A DNA stretch of 64,000 bases from Lachnospiraceae bacterium 28-4 (GTDB lineage: Bacteria; Bacillota; Clostridia; Lachnospirales; Lachnospiraceae). The DNA lies in assembly GCA_000403275.2 (NCBI GenBank), contig KE159600.1, positions 579,708 to 643,707 on the forward strand, in the 5' to 3' direction. The stretch's first letter is position 1. Each line of letters opens with the position of its first letter. Shown piece after piece: positions 16,331 through 24,935 of the stretch. The position numbers were made by a program, and so were the translations under genes. The notes below the pieces were generated by a model. The model did not search any database. It saw nothing but the letters and a program-made list of their open reading frames with translations, and had not been told where the DNA came from.

Positions 16331-17947
16331 CTACATTGTACCAGAACATCTGCCAATAACCTCCGGATTCCATGGGGCCAGCCTGGATAGTTCGCTGTCC
16401 GCCATCCTGGTCTCCGGCAGATGCTCAAGCAGATATTTCAGATATTTATAAATATTCAGGTTATGGGCTTTGGCCATCTCAACCATGGTATAAACCATGG
16501 CACTGGCATCCGCACCTTTGGGGGTATCGCTGAACAGCCAGTTGCGGCGGCCTACCGTGAACGGACGGATTGAATTCTCACTCAGATTGTTAGAAAAGCT
16601 GCACCTGCCGTCCTCAAGGTATGTCATGAACTGCTCTCTGTGATTTTGGGCATAGTTCACCGCTTTCTCAAAGCGCGTCCCTTTTTTCGGGGACTGCTGT
16701 GAGACCCATTCCCAGAAAGCGTCCAGCACTGGCATCTCTTTCTGGATCCGGTATTCTTTCCGCTGCTCGTGGCTGTGTCCTTTCTCATGGGACTGCCGTT
16801 CATACTCGAACAGCTTGTTGCAGTACTGCACCCCCTGGGCGGCAGGATTGCCGTAATCCAGCTCCTTCCCTTTCGGAACTGCCTCCACAAAGTACCTGCG
16901 CAGGTGCGCCCAGCAGCAGCACCGCTTCACATCCGGCAGGCCATTGTAGCCCTGGTAGCAGTCCGTCTCCAGATAGCCCTTGAAACCTTTTAAGAAGTCT
17001 GCCGCATTCAACCCTGCCCTGGTCTGCGTATACCGGTAGAGGATGATGGGCGGCAGGCCGTCCTCCCCGGTCCGGAACAGCCACATGAACGAGTCTGTCT
17101 CCGAATTCCGCTCCGGTTCCTTCAGCACCTGGACTCTTGTCTCATCTGCCATCAGGAACTGCCTCTTTATAAGTTCCCGGCGGAAATAGCCATACAGCGG
17201 AGAAAAATAATTCCCGGCGCAGTACAGGATCCAGTTTGCAAGCGTCGCCCTGCTCAAGATGACGCCCATCTGTTTCCAGTCCTGCTCCTGGCGGTACAGG
17301 GGCATGGAATTGGCATATTTCTGGTACATCGTCCATGCAACGGCGGATGCGGACGCATAGCTGTGGGGGATCAGCGCCTCCGGCACATGTGCCTTGGCGA
17401 ACCTTACGGCTTCCGCCATTGCCGGGGCCGTGGAACATACCGGACACTTTGCCGTCTCCCGGTAGATATTGATTACTTCGCCCCTGGCAGGGGTAAAACG
17501 GAATTCCCGACGGACAAACTCCTTCCCGATGGCTTCCATTTCCGCTCCGCATTCCGCACAGTATCTCTGTTCTTCGGAAAGGGGGATGACCTCATCCCTC
17601 GCAGGCACACCCTTAAAGATATCCGCATGGGTGCTCTTTGCCCTGCGGGCATGTTCTCTGACAATGCCTCCTTCCGCCTGTTCCCCTGCGGGGGATGCCT
17701 CCTGCTCAGCCTCATTGAAAAGGCTGAGCTGTCCTTCCACATTTTTAGACTTTTCACTGGATGTGCCGAAGAGTTTTTTCGTAAGATAATCGACCTTTTC
17801 ATTCAGGACCGCCATTGCTTCATTATTAGAAGCAATGGTCTGGCGCAGGGAATCGATAAGCTCATTCTGGCTTCTGATTGTCATATTCAGTTGGCTGATC
17901 GTGTCCTTATACTCCATGATTCTGGAGTCCTTCGGGTCTTTTGCCAT
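16331..17947 (-). CDS. tnpC: IS66 transposase TnpC
   Basis: 538 residues. N-terminal coiled coil (residues 10-60, LNMTIRSQNELIDSLRQTIA), a zinc finger with CAECG and CPVC pairs, then the DDE domain: MADETRVQV (Asp), LETDCYQGYN (Asp) and NNLSENSIRPF (Glu). All catalytic residues are present. It begins 7 nt after GGAGG and follows tnpB by about 115 bp. Confidence 0.93.
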   Translation of the reverse strand: MAKDPKDSRIMEYKDTISQLNMTIRSQNELIDSLRQTIASNNEAMAVLNEKVDYLTKKLFGTSSEKSKNVEGQLSLFNEAEQEASPAGEQAEGGIVREHARRAKSTHADIFKGVPARDEVIPLSEEQRYCAECGAEMEAIGKEFVRREFRFTPARGEVINIYRETAKCPVCSTAPAMAEAVRFAKAHVPEALIPHSYASASAVAWTMYQKYANSMPLYRQEQDWKQMGVILSRATLANWILYCAGNYFSPLYGYFRRELIKRQFLMADETRVQVLKEPERNSETDSFMWLFRTGEDGLPPIILYRYTQTRAGLNAADFLKGFKGYLETDCYQGYNGLPDVKRCCCWAHLRRYFVEAVPKGKELDYGNPAAQGVQYCNKLFEYERQSHEKGHSHEQRKEYRIQKEMPVLDAFWEWVSQQSPKKGTRFEKAVNYAQNHREQFMTYLEDGRCSFSNNLSENSIRPFTVGRRNWLFSDTPKGADASAMVYTMVEMAKAHNLNIYKYLKYLLEHLPETRMADSELSRLAPWNPEVIGRCSGTM

Positions 17948-18063
17948 CTATCCCTGCCTCCTCTTCTGATGCTTTTATTGTACCATAGAAAGCATCTGGA
18001 GTGAAGCCTGGCAGGCCTTGTTTTTCGGGATATTCAGCTTTTTTGAGAAACCCGCCGGTGCTG

Positions 18064-18441
18064 TCAGGAGGCTTTGGGCGGAGGGATATCCCGATCATTT
18101 TCAGGCGGCCTGAACGCTTTGGGCTGTTCTATCTCCAGTCCTGACATGAGCCAGTCGAACTGCTTCCAGGAAATGCCCCTTGCCTCCTGGGAGTCCCTGG
18201 GCCACCGGAAGCGCCCCTGCGCCTCCATCCTCTTATAAAGGAGCAGGAACCCGTCACCTTCCCATAAAAGGGCCTTGATCCTGTCACAGCGTTTCCCGCA
18301 GAAAAGGTACAGGGCGCTACGGCGGGGATCCATGTGGAGCTTTTCCTGCACGATCCCGCAGAGGCCGTCGATGGAACGCCTCATATCCGTGTAGCCGCAG
18401 ACGATATAGATTTCGTCCGCAGCTGAAATGTCTCCTAACAT
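18064..18441 (-). CDS. tnpB: IS66 accessory protein TnpB (Orf2)
   Basis: 125 residues with the characteristic YIVCGYTDMRRSIDGL start, ALYLFCGKRCDRIKALLWEGDG core and RFRWPRD segment. Required with TnpA for IS66 movement; biochemical role unsettled. Overlaps the tnpA end by 7 bp. Confidence 0.92.
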   Translation of the reverse strand: MLGDISAADEIYIVCGYTDMRRSIDGLCGIVQEKLHMDPRRSALYLFCGKRCDRIKALLWEGDGFLLLYKRMEAQGRFRWPRDSQEARGISWKQFDWLMSGLEIEQPKAFRPPENDRDIPPPKAS

Positions 18442-18830
18442 GATCCGCCTCCGATCAGGCGGACGGTTTCTCTCAGCAGCGCCGGATCTGTCCCGTTGGG
18501 GATGCGCAGTACCATACCGGCTACGGATAGTTCCATGGCTGGAACCGGGAATGCCGGATACGCAGTCTCCAAAAGGGGAGGGGAGACATCCCGGCCCTGC
18601 CGGATGTCAGGCTCTATCCTGACGATTTCCTGTTTTGTGCTTACACGCTGGCTGTGAACTGGCTCCGGTATGTCCTGATATCCTTTCTGGCGGAGCCTGC
18701 GCACCCAGCCGTAGAATGTGCCTGGGCAGATGCCATTCTCCCTGCACCACTGGTGGTCCGTCAGGCCGCTGGAGCGGCATTCCATGACTAGACGGTACTG
18801 CTCTTTCGCTTTGACTGGCTTTGCTGGCAT
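18435..18830 (-). CDS. tnpA: IS66 accessory protein TnpA (HTH)
   Basis: 131 residues; the N-terminal half is a transposase-type HTH (YRLVMECRSSGLTDHQWCRENGICPGTFYGWVRRLR region). The ATG at 18830 is preferred over two upstream ones because GGAGG sits 8 nt before it. Confidence 0.85.
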   Translation of the reverse strand: MPAKPVKAKEQYRLVMECRSSGLTDHQWCRENGICPGTFYGWVRRLRQKGYQDIPEPVHSQRVSTKQEIVRIEPDIRQGRDVSPPLLETAYPAFPVPAMELSVAGMVLRIPNGTDPALLRETVRLIGGGSC

Positions 18831-18973
18831 ATATTGAACCTCCATAGGTATAGTGAAATGCTTGCGTTTGCAGAACTCTGGCACAATGCATAGGGTAAGA
18901 TGCTTGCATTTCCACTATCCATTATGAAGCCGAATTAAACCCTTGTCACTCCGTCAGGATATTTTGCGCTTAC

Positions 18974-18981
18974 CCTAATTC
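18974..18981 (+). repeat. IS66 target-site duplication, right copy
   Basis: CCTAATTC, identical to 16242-16249. Confidence 0.9.
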
Positions 18982-19204
18982 GTTAGATAAATCCTGCTGA
19001 GTACGATTTTGTTCTTTTCTGATAGCAGCAATCAAGCTGCCTGTTTTTTGAGCATTCAATTTTTACACCCTCTTTCTGCCTCTTATATTACCACAAGAAA
19101 TACTATATTCAACAAACGCTCCGTTGAAATGGTAAACGCTACATTGAATTTCTGATAAAAAACCGATAATGTGTGGTTTCTCACTTGTTCATTGGCTCTG
19201 TGTC

Positions 19205-19378
19205 TTATACGTCTGGCTCTTTGATGACGGTTACTTGTAAATCCTTTACTTCAATCAAAGTTTTCTGCTTGCACTTCGGGCAGTAGAGAGGATAATTTTT
19301 CAAAACCGTATCTTTCCGCATTTTGTCACGAGTTTTATTACCACATATAGGACATAATATCCATTCACATTTTTTCAT
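19205..19378 (-). CDS. Cysteine-rich KTR-type small protein
   Basis: 57 residues with two zinc-knuckle pairs, CPICGNKTRDKMR and YCPKCKQKTLI. Matches the cysteine-rich KTR family that is common on conjugative elements of Firmicutes. It lies directly downstream of the TetR/membrane-protein pair. Function unknown; likely a mobile-element passenger. Confidence 0.8.
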   Translation of the reverse strand: MKKCEWILCPICGNKTRDKMRKDTVLKNYPLYCPKCKQKTLIEVKDLQVTVIKEPDV

Positions 19379-19390
19379 AAATTCACTCCA

Positions 19391-20122
19391 CTAAAAATAA
19401 TTTTCTTTTTTTGCAATTCCTTTGCTTAAATACATTTTTTTAAAAATGAAAAATACCACAAATAAACTAATACTTTGCTGCCCCCAGTCAAAAATACCTG
19501 TAAGAACTGCATTTTGAGGAAGTAACTTTACTAAAACAATAGACAACATCATCACCAATATCGGATTAACCCAAATAAACCACTTTGCAGTAGACCACAC
19601 GCCTTTTATAGCTGCAATAAACATAACAAATGACAGCATTGCAAATCCTACCGCTGCTAATGCAGAAACAAATATAAATGTAAAAAAGAACTCTTCACTA
19701 ATTTGTTTTGCACATATTACGTTATAATTTGTCAATCTATTGTATAACCATGCAGTAATTGCAAATACGCAATGATACAATGTCCCTACAGCAACAAATA
19801 CAAATGATGATATTAAAAATATTTTTCTATATAATGTATTCCATTTTTCCATTAATAAATAAATAGCAAAAAATCCCCAAAATATTAGTAATAGCGCAAC
19901 TACCCCACATATACCGCCAAAAACAAATCTTATGGCATTTACTTCAGACCATTCCTCAGAAAACGCAGGGAAAAACTTTGCCATTCCTTTTGAACCAGAT
20001 GGATTAAAACAGCCTAAAAGCATATCACCAACAAAACATATTATTGAACCAATGATTGCAATCTTAAAATACATAGCCAGTGTCTTATCTTTATATTCCT
20101 TTTGTAATTTATTCTTTTTCAT
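19391..20122 (-). CDS. Multi-pass membrane protein (DUF6796-like) under TetR control
   Basis: 243 residues, about seven hydrophobic segments, starting MKKNKLQKEYKDKT then FKIAIIGSIICFVGDMLLGCFNPSG. The GDMLLG motif and topology fit the DUF6796 family (name from memory). It follows the TetR gene by 3 bp and so shares its promoter. Fragments of two further relatives occur at 24.9-25.5 and 26.0-26.3 kb. No catalytic motif is evident. Confidence 0.7.
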   Translation of the reverse strand: MKKNKLQKEYKDKTLAMYFKIAIIGSIICFVGDMLLGCFNPSGSKGMAKFFPAFSEEWSEVNAIRFVFGGICGVVALLLIFWGFFAIYLLMEKWNTLYRKIFLISSFVFVAVGTLYHCVFAITAWLYNRLTNYNVICAKQISEEFFFTFIFVSALAAVGFAMLSFVMFIAAIKGVWSTAKWFIWVNPILVMMLSIVLVKLLPQNAVLTGIFDWGQQSISLFVVFFIFKKMYLSKGIAKKENYF

Positions 20123-20125
20123 AAT

Positions 20126-20746
20126 TTATTCTCCATAAAAATCAACGTCATCCATAATCATTTTCCATCCACTGTCAAAAAATTGAGAAACAACTTCCAA
20201 ACAACTTTCTGCTTCTTCCTTTGAATACCCATTTTGAATAACTTGTTTATAAACAGAAAATTGTGCAACAATAATTAATTCCAGCGCTTTTTTATTGATA
20301 CTATCTCCCAAAAAACTATAATAAAATTGTTGTGCTTCTGTTATAATTCGCTGAATCGTTTGCTCAAACCAATTTTCTACAGAACTGCCTTTACTGCAAT
20401 TTAAAAGCAAAATGCAGGCATCATAGTTTGAATACATTAGACTCAAAATATTTTGTGTTTCAAGATGCACAATTTGAACATATTTATCAATGCTTTTATT
20501 TTCAATAGCTGTATAGAATAGTGGCATTAAATAAGTGAATTGCTCATCAAATTTTTTACAAACATCAGAAACAAGGCTGCAAAATAATTCATCCTTATTT
20601 TTATAGCGAGTATAAAGTGCTCCTGTAGTAATGCCTGCTTTTTGAGCAATTCTCCGTAAAGATGCTTTTGTAAATCCCTCTTTTAAAAATTCTTTATTCG
20701 CAGCATTTATAATTTTTTTATCAAGTTCAAAATTTCTAATCGCCAT
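20126..20746 (-). CDS. TetR-family transcriptional regulator
   Basis: 206 residues. N-terminal HTH (KIINAANKEFLKEGFTKASLRRIAQKAGITTGALYTRYKNKDELF region) and a helical ligand domain. It is first in a two-gene unit with the membrane protein and is preceded by a consensus promoter overlaid with twin palindromes, so it probably represses itself and the membrane gene. Confidence 0.9.
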   Translation of the reverse strand: MAIRNFELDKKIINAANKEFLKEGFTKASLRRIAQKAGITTGALYTRYKNKDELFCSLVSDVCKKFDEQFTYLMPLFYTAIENKSIDKYVQIVHLETQNILSLMYSNYDACILLLNCSKGSSVENWFEQTIQRIITEAQQFYYSFLGDSINKKALELIIVAQFSVYKQVIQNGYSKEEAESCLEVVSQFFDSGWKMIMDDVDFYGE

Positions 20747-20755
20747 ATTCCCTCC

Positions 20756-20811
20756 AATAACAATGTTATTGATAACAACGTTATTATACTTGAAAATTTT
20801 TAATTTGTCAA
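20756..20811 (-). promoter_or_regulatory. Promoter with tandem TetR operator palindromes
   Basis: Minus strand TTGACA (20806-20811), 17-bp spacer, TATAAT (20783-20788). Immediately downstream are two adjacent palindromes, AATAACA-A-TGTTATT (20756-20770) and GATAACAACGTTATT (20771-20785), covering the start region: the classic layout for repression by a TetR dimer pair. Confidence 0.85.
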
Positions 20812-20859
20812 ATGAAAAGATAAAGTGATAACTGCAATTTCACAATGCTGCTACTGCTA

Positions 20860-21017
20860 CGGAATTCATTGCATACTTCATATCTTTTTATATCCAAATC
20901 TGAAAGATACCTATCCGATATCGCTCCGTATCCCATCCCGTCATGAATATGAAGTTCTATTGCTTCAATCTTCTCTTCAATTGTAAATTCCTTTTTGCCC
21001 ATAAAATCACTCCCCAT
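20860..21017 (-). pseudogene. Transposase-like HTH fragment
   Basis: Short open frame with KKEFTIEEKIEAIELHIHDG and GYGAISDRYL, which resembles the start of an IS3/IS150 OrfA-type HTH. Nothing recognisable follows, so this is at best a relic. Weak call. Confidence 0.35.
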
Positions 21018-21066
21018 AGTGTAGTCTCGAAATTTTTGTTTTTTCGAGCGTCTACTCTATGGGGAG
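21010..21066. repeat. 57-bp hairpin-forming inverted repeat
   Basis: CTCCCCATAG at 21010-21019 pairs with CTATGGGGAG at 21057-21066, and inside it CTCGAAA pairs with TTTCGAG around a T-rich loop. It separates the HTH fragment from the TnpV gene. Could be a terminator-like structure or an end of a decayed element. Confidence 0.6.
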
Positions 21067-21092
21067 CATATCAACCCTCTGCCGCCTGTCTG

Positions 21093-21467
21093 TTATGCGT
21101 AGATTATTTCCTCATTCACAATCTCCATTGCACAAGCCCTTATGTTATTCATTCTTCCTGTCCATTCTAACGCATTTTCAGCCTTTAGCTGTTCCGTTAT
21201 GCCTTGTGCCTGTTTCATGCCCTCTACGAGCCATTCCAAGCGTTCCTGCGCCTGCCTGTCAATGTCGGCAAGGTATGTATTCAGCCTGCCGCTTGTGAGA
21301 AGATTGGTGTATGTAACCTTACGGTACTGTTTCAGATAGTCCAAGTGCCGCTGTCCCCATGTGCCTATCAGCTGTTCTTCTTCGGCTGGTAAAGCTATAC
21401 ATGGAATTAGATAATCTCCCTGCTTTTCGTATCTGCCGCCCATTTCCTCAAAAAATGATTTTGCCAT
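21093..21467 (-). CDS. tnpV: TnpV-type transposon-encoded protein
   Basis: 124 residues, helical and charged, including LPAEEEQLIGTWGQRHLDYLK and GRLNTYLADIDRQAQERL. Matches the TnpV family found on Tn4451-like and related integrative elements; role unknown. Suggests this region descends from such an element. Confidence 0.75.
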   Translation of the reverse strand: MAKSFFEEMGGRYEKQGDYLIPCIALPAEEEQLIGTWGQRHLDYLKQYRKVTYTNLLTSGRLNTYLADIDRQAQERLEWLVEGMKQAQGITEQLKAENALEWTGRMNNIRACAMEIVNEEIIYA

Positions 21468-21609
21468 TTTGTAATTCCTCCAAATAAGATTATTCTCTCC
21501 ACCTTATTATGTCTGCTGTCTTAAACACAATTTTAAGTTTTCTCCTTATCTGGGTTCATACATGTATTGTAATCCTACAAAGTCCAGTACAAAAAAATTG
21601 AAAAACAGG

Positions 21610-21638
21610 TTGATTCTTTCTCACAATCTGTATATACT
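21610..21638 (+). promoter_or_regulatory. Promoter of the type III antitoxin RNA array
   Basis: TTGATT (21610-21615), 17-bp spacer, TATACT (21633-21638); the expected start at about 21645 coincides with the first repeat unit. Confidence 0.7.
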
Positions 21639-21644
21639 ATGTTT

Positions 21645-21780
21645 AGAAGTAAATGTTTGCCGCTTGCTGATGGTGCGGGGTATAAGTGATTCAGTTCGTA
21701 AATGATGCCACTTGCTATACAGGTGGGGTATAAATGGTATAGTTCGTAAATGCTCCCCATCGGCTGATGTCGGTGGGGAT
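21645..21780 (+). ncRNA. ToxI/AntiQ-like antitoxin RNA: 48-bp tandem repeat array
   Basis: Two full 48-bp units (21645-21692, 21693-21740) and a 40-bp final unit (21741-21780). The last two begin AGTTCGTAAATG; the first is more diverged. Each unit has a short stem whose bases covary between units: CCGC/GCGG, CCAC/GGTGG and CCCCA/TGGGG, which is strong support for a folded RNA. The final, strongest stem may act as the attenuator before the toxin gene. This layout, repeats directly upstream of a ToxN-like gene, defines type III toxin-antitoxin loci. Confidence 0.8.
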
Positions 21781-21822
21781 TTGCATAATACGAAGTTTGA
21801 CCAAAGGAGAATATTACAGTAT

Positions 21823-22306
21823 ATGGAGATACGGCAGGGATATTCTTATCATATCAAAGATGAATTTTTTGATATGGCGCAGGATAGATACTTGATGAGC
21901 AATAAAGAAAATGGGAATTACCGTCCTCATTTCTATGCAATACAAGATAAAAAGAATCAATCTCTTTATTAGATGATCCCCATAAGTTCACAGGTAGAAA
22001 AGTATAAGATTATTATAGAAAAGAAAATATGGAAAATGTAGTACAATAACCATTGGTAAATTTGCAGGGAGAGAGAATGCATTTTTGATTAAGAATGCTT
22101 TTCCCATTATTGCAAAATTTTTTGATCATATACATATAGTCGAAAATAAACCCGTAACAGTACATAATGAATTAAACAGGATTCTTACAGAAAATTTAGG
22201 AGAAGTGCTTGCGTTGTATAACCGTGGGATTCATTTGATATTTATGGATATTGATAAGATAAGGACTATCATGGAACAGGAATTAGAAAATACTGGATGT
22301 CAGTAA
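21823..22306 (+). pseudogene. ToxN/AbiQ-family RNase toxin, broken
   Basis: Type III toxins are sequence-specific endoribonucleases inhibited by their repeat RNA. The start at 21823 (AAAGGAGA upstream) gives MEIRQGYSYHIKDEFFDMA and RPHFYAIQDKKNQSLY, then a TAG at 21970-21972 where relatives carry Trp. Reading continues MIPISSQVEKYKIIIEKK until a frameshift near 22025; the next frame gives YGKCSTITIGKFAGRENAF and NAFPIIAKFFDHIHIVENKP to 22306. Two lesions make a functional toxin very unlikely. Family identity comes from these motifs, recalled from AbiQ-type proteins. Confidence 0.8.
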
Positions 22307-22344
22307 TGCCATTGCTTGTAAAGATGCGAGTAATGGCATTTTTT
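22305..22344 (+). terminator. Rho-independent terminator of the toxin locus
   Basis: AATGCCATT pairs with AATGGCATT around a 17-nt loop and is followed by TTTTTT. It overlaps the end of the toxN relic. Confidence 0.8.
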
Positions 22345-22898
22345 AGTCGGGATAGTTTACATTTGATTTGGCAGCAGTGTTTTATAAAAAGTGAATATCT
22401 ATTGTATCCATGTGTCAGCGTGATAAATGGATTGTCTAAGCATTAATAATACTTTTCTATTTGGTTATTTTTAAGTTTTACCGAACAATAATAAAATACG
22501 TCAACATAAAAAAGCAAAGAAAACCAAGCTTTTCAAGAATTGCGTGTAACACAATATAATATGAAAAATGGTAGAAAGTATTGAAAATAAAGGATTCTAC
22601 CGAACTCCTATTAAAATACTATAAATGTAACATAATAGCCTTAAAAATCTTATAAAAACGCCTAATTTACTGATTTACCGAACATAGATTTTGATATATG
22701 AAATTATGAATAAATGGCGATTTTAGCTATTGTCGAACAAATTTCCGAAAGAACATTATTCTTCAGGACGCTTATATTCGATCAACTCTCCTCCCCCTAT
22801 AATGTTTATCTTAGAGATGGCACAAGATTTTCAGTTCATGTAGAAAAATGTGGAATTTGGAGCATTTGTGGGGTATAATAGAAAAGAATAAATCTTAT
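22345..22898. other. AT-rich intergenic stretch without a recognisable gene
   Basis: About 550 bp, strongly AT-rich, with no open frame of note on either strand. The octamer TACCGAAC occurs three times (22479, 22598, 22676) plus a near copy TGTCGAAC at 22731, irregularly spaced. No promoter or RNA structure stands out beyond the toxN terminator at its left edge. Confidence 0.6.
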
Positions 22899-22913
22899 GG
22901 GAGGATTAGTGTT

Positions 22914-23723
22914 ATGGCTATGATACAATGTCCTGAATGTGGACAAGAAATTTCAGACAAGGCGAAAAAGTGTATTCATTGCGGAAAAGTTTTCGTTGAA
23001 GAAAAACCAGCTAATGAAGAAATCAAATGCAGTGAATGTGGTGCCGTTTTGGCAAAAACAGATGAAATATGTCCTACTTGTGGATGTCCGATAGAAGAAT
23101 TGAAAGCAGATGAACCACAAAAAGTTGAGGTGACAAATGTAAAATTATCTGTGAATAAGAAAAAAGTTAAAATAATACGAGGTGTTGCCATTGTTATTGT
23201 AGCTGTTATTATTGCGGTTGTAGGAATAAAACTTATATCTGAAAAGAACGCAAAAAAAGAATATGTTGATAATTATGAAAAATTAATTTATTTAATCTTA
23301 GATGGGGCAAGTGATGCAGAATCTGCTGGAGGACTTATTCATGATGTCTGGTATAATACAATCTATGAAGAAGATGATTCAAAAACAGACAAGTATACAA
23401 AAGATTCAAATGGAGAGTTTTACGATGATTTTAATATATCACTGATGATGTTAATGTTAAGCGATAGTTTTACTTCTGATATTGATGATATTAAGCGTAA
23501 TCAAGAGCAAGTGCAAAAAATGATGAAAGATATGAAAAATCCACCAGAAGGATATGAGGATGCATATGACGCCTTAAAAGATTTCTATAATGCATATACA
23601 AAGTTAGTTAATCTTGCGATTGATCCGTCTGGTAATTTGTCGGGTTATACAAGTGATTTTAACGAGGCAGATAGTGAAACCATGAATACATATAAAGCCG
23701 CATTATTGTATGTAGAGGATTAA
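22914..23723 (+). CDS. Zinc-ribbon membrane-anchored protein, first of a pair
   Basis: 269 residues from the ATG with GGGAGG 8-9 nt upstream. Two N-terminal zinc ribbons, CPECGQEISDKAKKCIHCG and CSECGAVLAKTDEICPTCG, then a basic stretch, one transmembrane helix (RGVAIVIVAVIIAVVGIKLI) and an acidic extracellular domain of about 160 residues of unknown fold. Such zinc-ribbon/TM proteins are frequent in Firmicutes and usually uncharacterised. The next gene starts 2 bp later with the same plan, so they form an operon. Confidence 0.8.
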   Translation: MAMIQCPECGQEISDKAKKCIHCGKVFVEEKPANEEIKCSECGAVLAKTDEICPTCGCPIEELKADEPQKVEVTNVKLSVNKKKVKIIRGVAIVIVAVIIAVVGIKLISEKNAKKEYVDNYEKLIYLILDGASDAESAGGLIHDVWYNTIYEEDDSKTDKYTKDSNGEFYDDFNISLMMLMLSDSFTSDIDDIKRNQEQVQKMMKDMKNPPEGYEDAYDALKDFYNAYTKLVNLAIDPSGNLSGYTSDFNEADSETMNTYKAALLYVED

Positions 23724-23725
23724 TT

Positions 23726-24274
23726 ATGGCACTTATTAAATGTTCAGAATGTGGTGCTGATATTAGTGAAAAAGCATCAGCGTGTCCTAAATGTGGTTGT
23801 CCTTTAGATATTACAAAGCAGGTTATGTCAGATGCTAAGAAAAAGAAAAATAAGAAAGTGATTATATTTTTTATAGTTGTTTTAGCATTTATTATGATAT
23901 TGTCAATGGGAATTTTCTTTGTTAAGCGCAATAATGATCCTGGCAATATCGCAATTCGTTTAATCAAAAAAGATTTTGGAAATAATATCAGTGTTGATAG
24001 TATTTATTATAATTCCGAAGTCAATGGTTGCATTGTTAAATTCTCAGCAAATGGTGAGGATAATACTGCTACTGTTCATCTGGATGATAAAACAACAGGT
24101 TATCAAAGTGTGATGAATGAATATACAAAGAAATCTGATAATGCAACAACAGATGAAGAAAAAAAGCAGTATGCACAGCAACTTGTAGATTATATGGATT
24201 TGTATGATATATTTTGGGAATATAATTTGCTTATGAATGATTCAGAAGAAAGCGGTTGGGAAAAGATAAAATAG
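23726..24274 (+). CDS. Zinc-ribbon membrane-anchored protein, second of a pair
   Basis: 182 residues: one zinc ribbon (CSECGADISEKASACPKCG), a Lys-rich segment, one transmembrane helix (VIIFFIVVLAFIMILSMGIFF) and a small outer domain. Same design as the upstream neighbour but shorter. A strong terminator follows. Confidence 0.8.
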   Translation: MALIKCSECGADISEKASACPKCGCPLDITKQVMSDAKKKKNKKVIIFFIVVLAFIMILSMGIFFVKRNNDPGNIAIRLIKKDFGNNISVDSIYYNSEVNGCIVKFSANGEDNTATVHLDDKTTGYQSVMNEYTKKSDNATTDEEKKQYAQQLVDYMDLYDIFWEYNLLMNDSEESGWEKIK

Positions 24275-24329
24275 CAATTTAGCATTTTTATTAGTATAAT
24301 CCCGAGTTTAACACTTGCGAAACCAAAAA

Positions 24330-24370
24330 GCGGCTACAAACCCAGTAATTATGCTGGCTGTAGCCGTTTT
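24330..24370. terminator. Rho-independent terminator, possibly bidirectional
   Basis: GCGGCTACA pairs with TGTAGCCG; flanked by AAAAA on the left and TTTT on the right, so it can serve the zinc-ribbon pair and the opposing gene fragment. Confidence 0.8.
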
Positions 24371-24491
24371 CTCTTTGGAAACGATTTGTGCTATTTTCTA
24401 ATTTCTTCTGTTTTGGTGCTTTTTTCACCCAATTTCGCATCGGTGTTTTTTACCGTGTCATGCTTCTTCTCGTTCATCATTTTGGGATGCA

Positions 24492-24914
24492 TCAGCTCCG
24501 CAAGAAGAAATTCGCTGCCAGCATATGCTCCCGTTCTGTTTCATAAAAGAATTTTTTCCTCATTTCAATCAAATCCGGCAGATCCACGTTAAACCAACGA
24601 ATTTTTCCATTGTCCACCCGCGAAAAACGGTCATCGAGTCCGCACCCGATATTGATGCAGACCGCATCGAGATATTTCCGGAGCAGTTTTTTCACCGTTT
24701 CGTCAAACAAAATCGTCCTTGCGATAACACCCTCATAGGAAAAGAACCGATTCAGCTTTTCGGTGTCAACGTCCAGCTCCCTGATAATTTCAACCGCCTT
24801 ATCATCGTGTATTCGCGCCGTCTTCCTTTCCGTTTCATTTGCCCTGATTGCCAGCGGTATCAGAGCCGTTTCCTGAACATCTCCCAGATACTGCTTCGTA
24901 TCCGTATTTTTCAT
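24492..24914 (-). pseudogene. Leucine carboxyl methyltransferase-like SAM enzyme, 3' truncated
   Basis: Starts MKNTDTKQYLGDVQETALIPL and includes the LCMT-type motifs AVCINIGCGLDDRFSRVD (SAM site) and WFNVDLPDLIEMR. It ends soon after YETEREHML; the C-terminal half of the usual 270-residue enzyme is missing. Small-molecule methylation would be the original role. It sits at the edge of a run of decayed genes. Confidence 0.75.
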
Positions 24915-24935
24915 GTTAATATCCATTCCTTTCTC

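Larger units (their letters stand above)
16250..18973 (-). mobile_element. IS66-family insertion sequence, complete
   Basis: 2,724 bp with ends GTAAGCGC and GCGCTTAC and an 8-bp target duplication, both standard for IS66. It carries the three expected genes tnpA, tnpB and tnpC in one leftward operon with overlaps, all open. It looks intact and potentially mobile. Confidence 0.93.
16190..19059 (-). pseudogene. Small Xre-type HTH gene split by an IS66 insertion
   Basis: The two halves flank the IS66 element. The 5' half (TTG start at 19059, GAGGG upstream) encodes MNAQKTGSLIAAIRKEQ and runs to NELG at the insertion point. The 3' half resumes with VSSAAISKWERGVSHS and stops at 16190. Removing the element and one 8-bp duplication rejoins them in frame as LSNELGVSSAAISKWERG. 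Even repaired the protein is only about 45 residues, shorter than usual, so the gene was probably already truncated. Confidence 0.8.

Noticed and set aside
16331-18830. IS66 tnp genes as part of the defence island
   Set aside because: Exact ends and target duplication show they belong to a separate insertion.
21645-21780. CRISPR array
   Set aside because: Units are 48-bp tandem repeats without unique spacers and no cas genes are near; the ToxN-like gene downstream explains them better.
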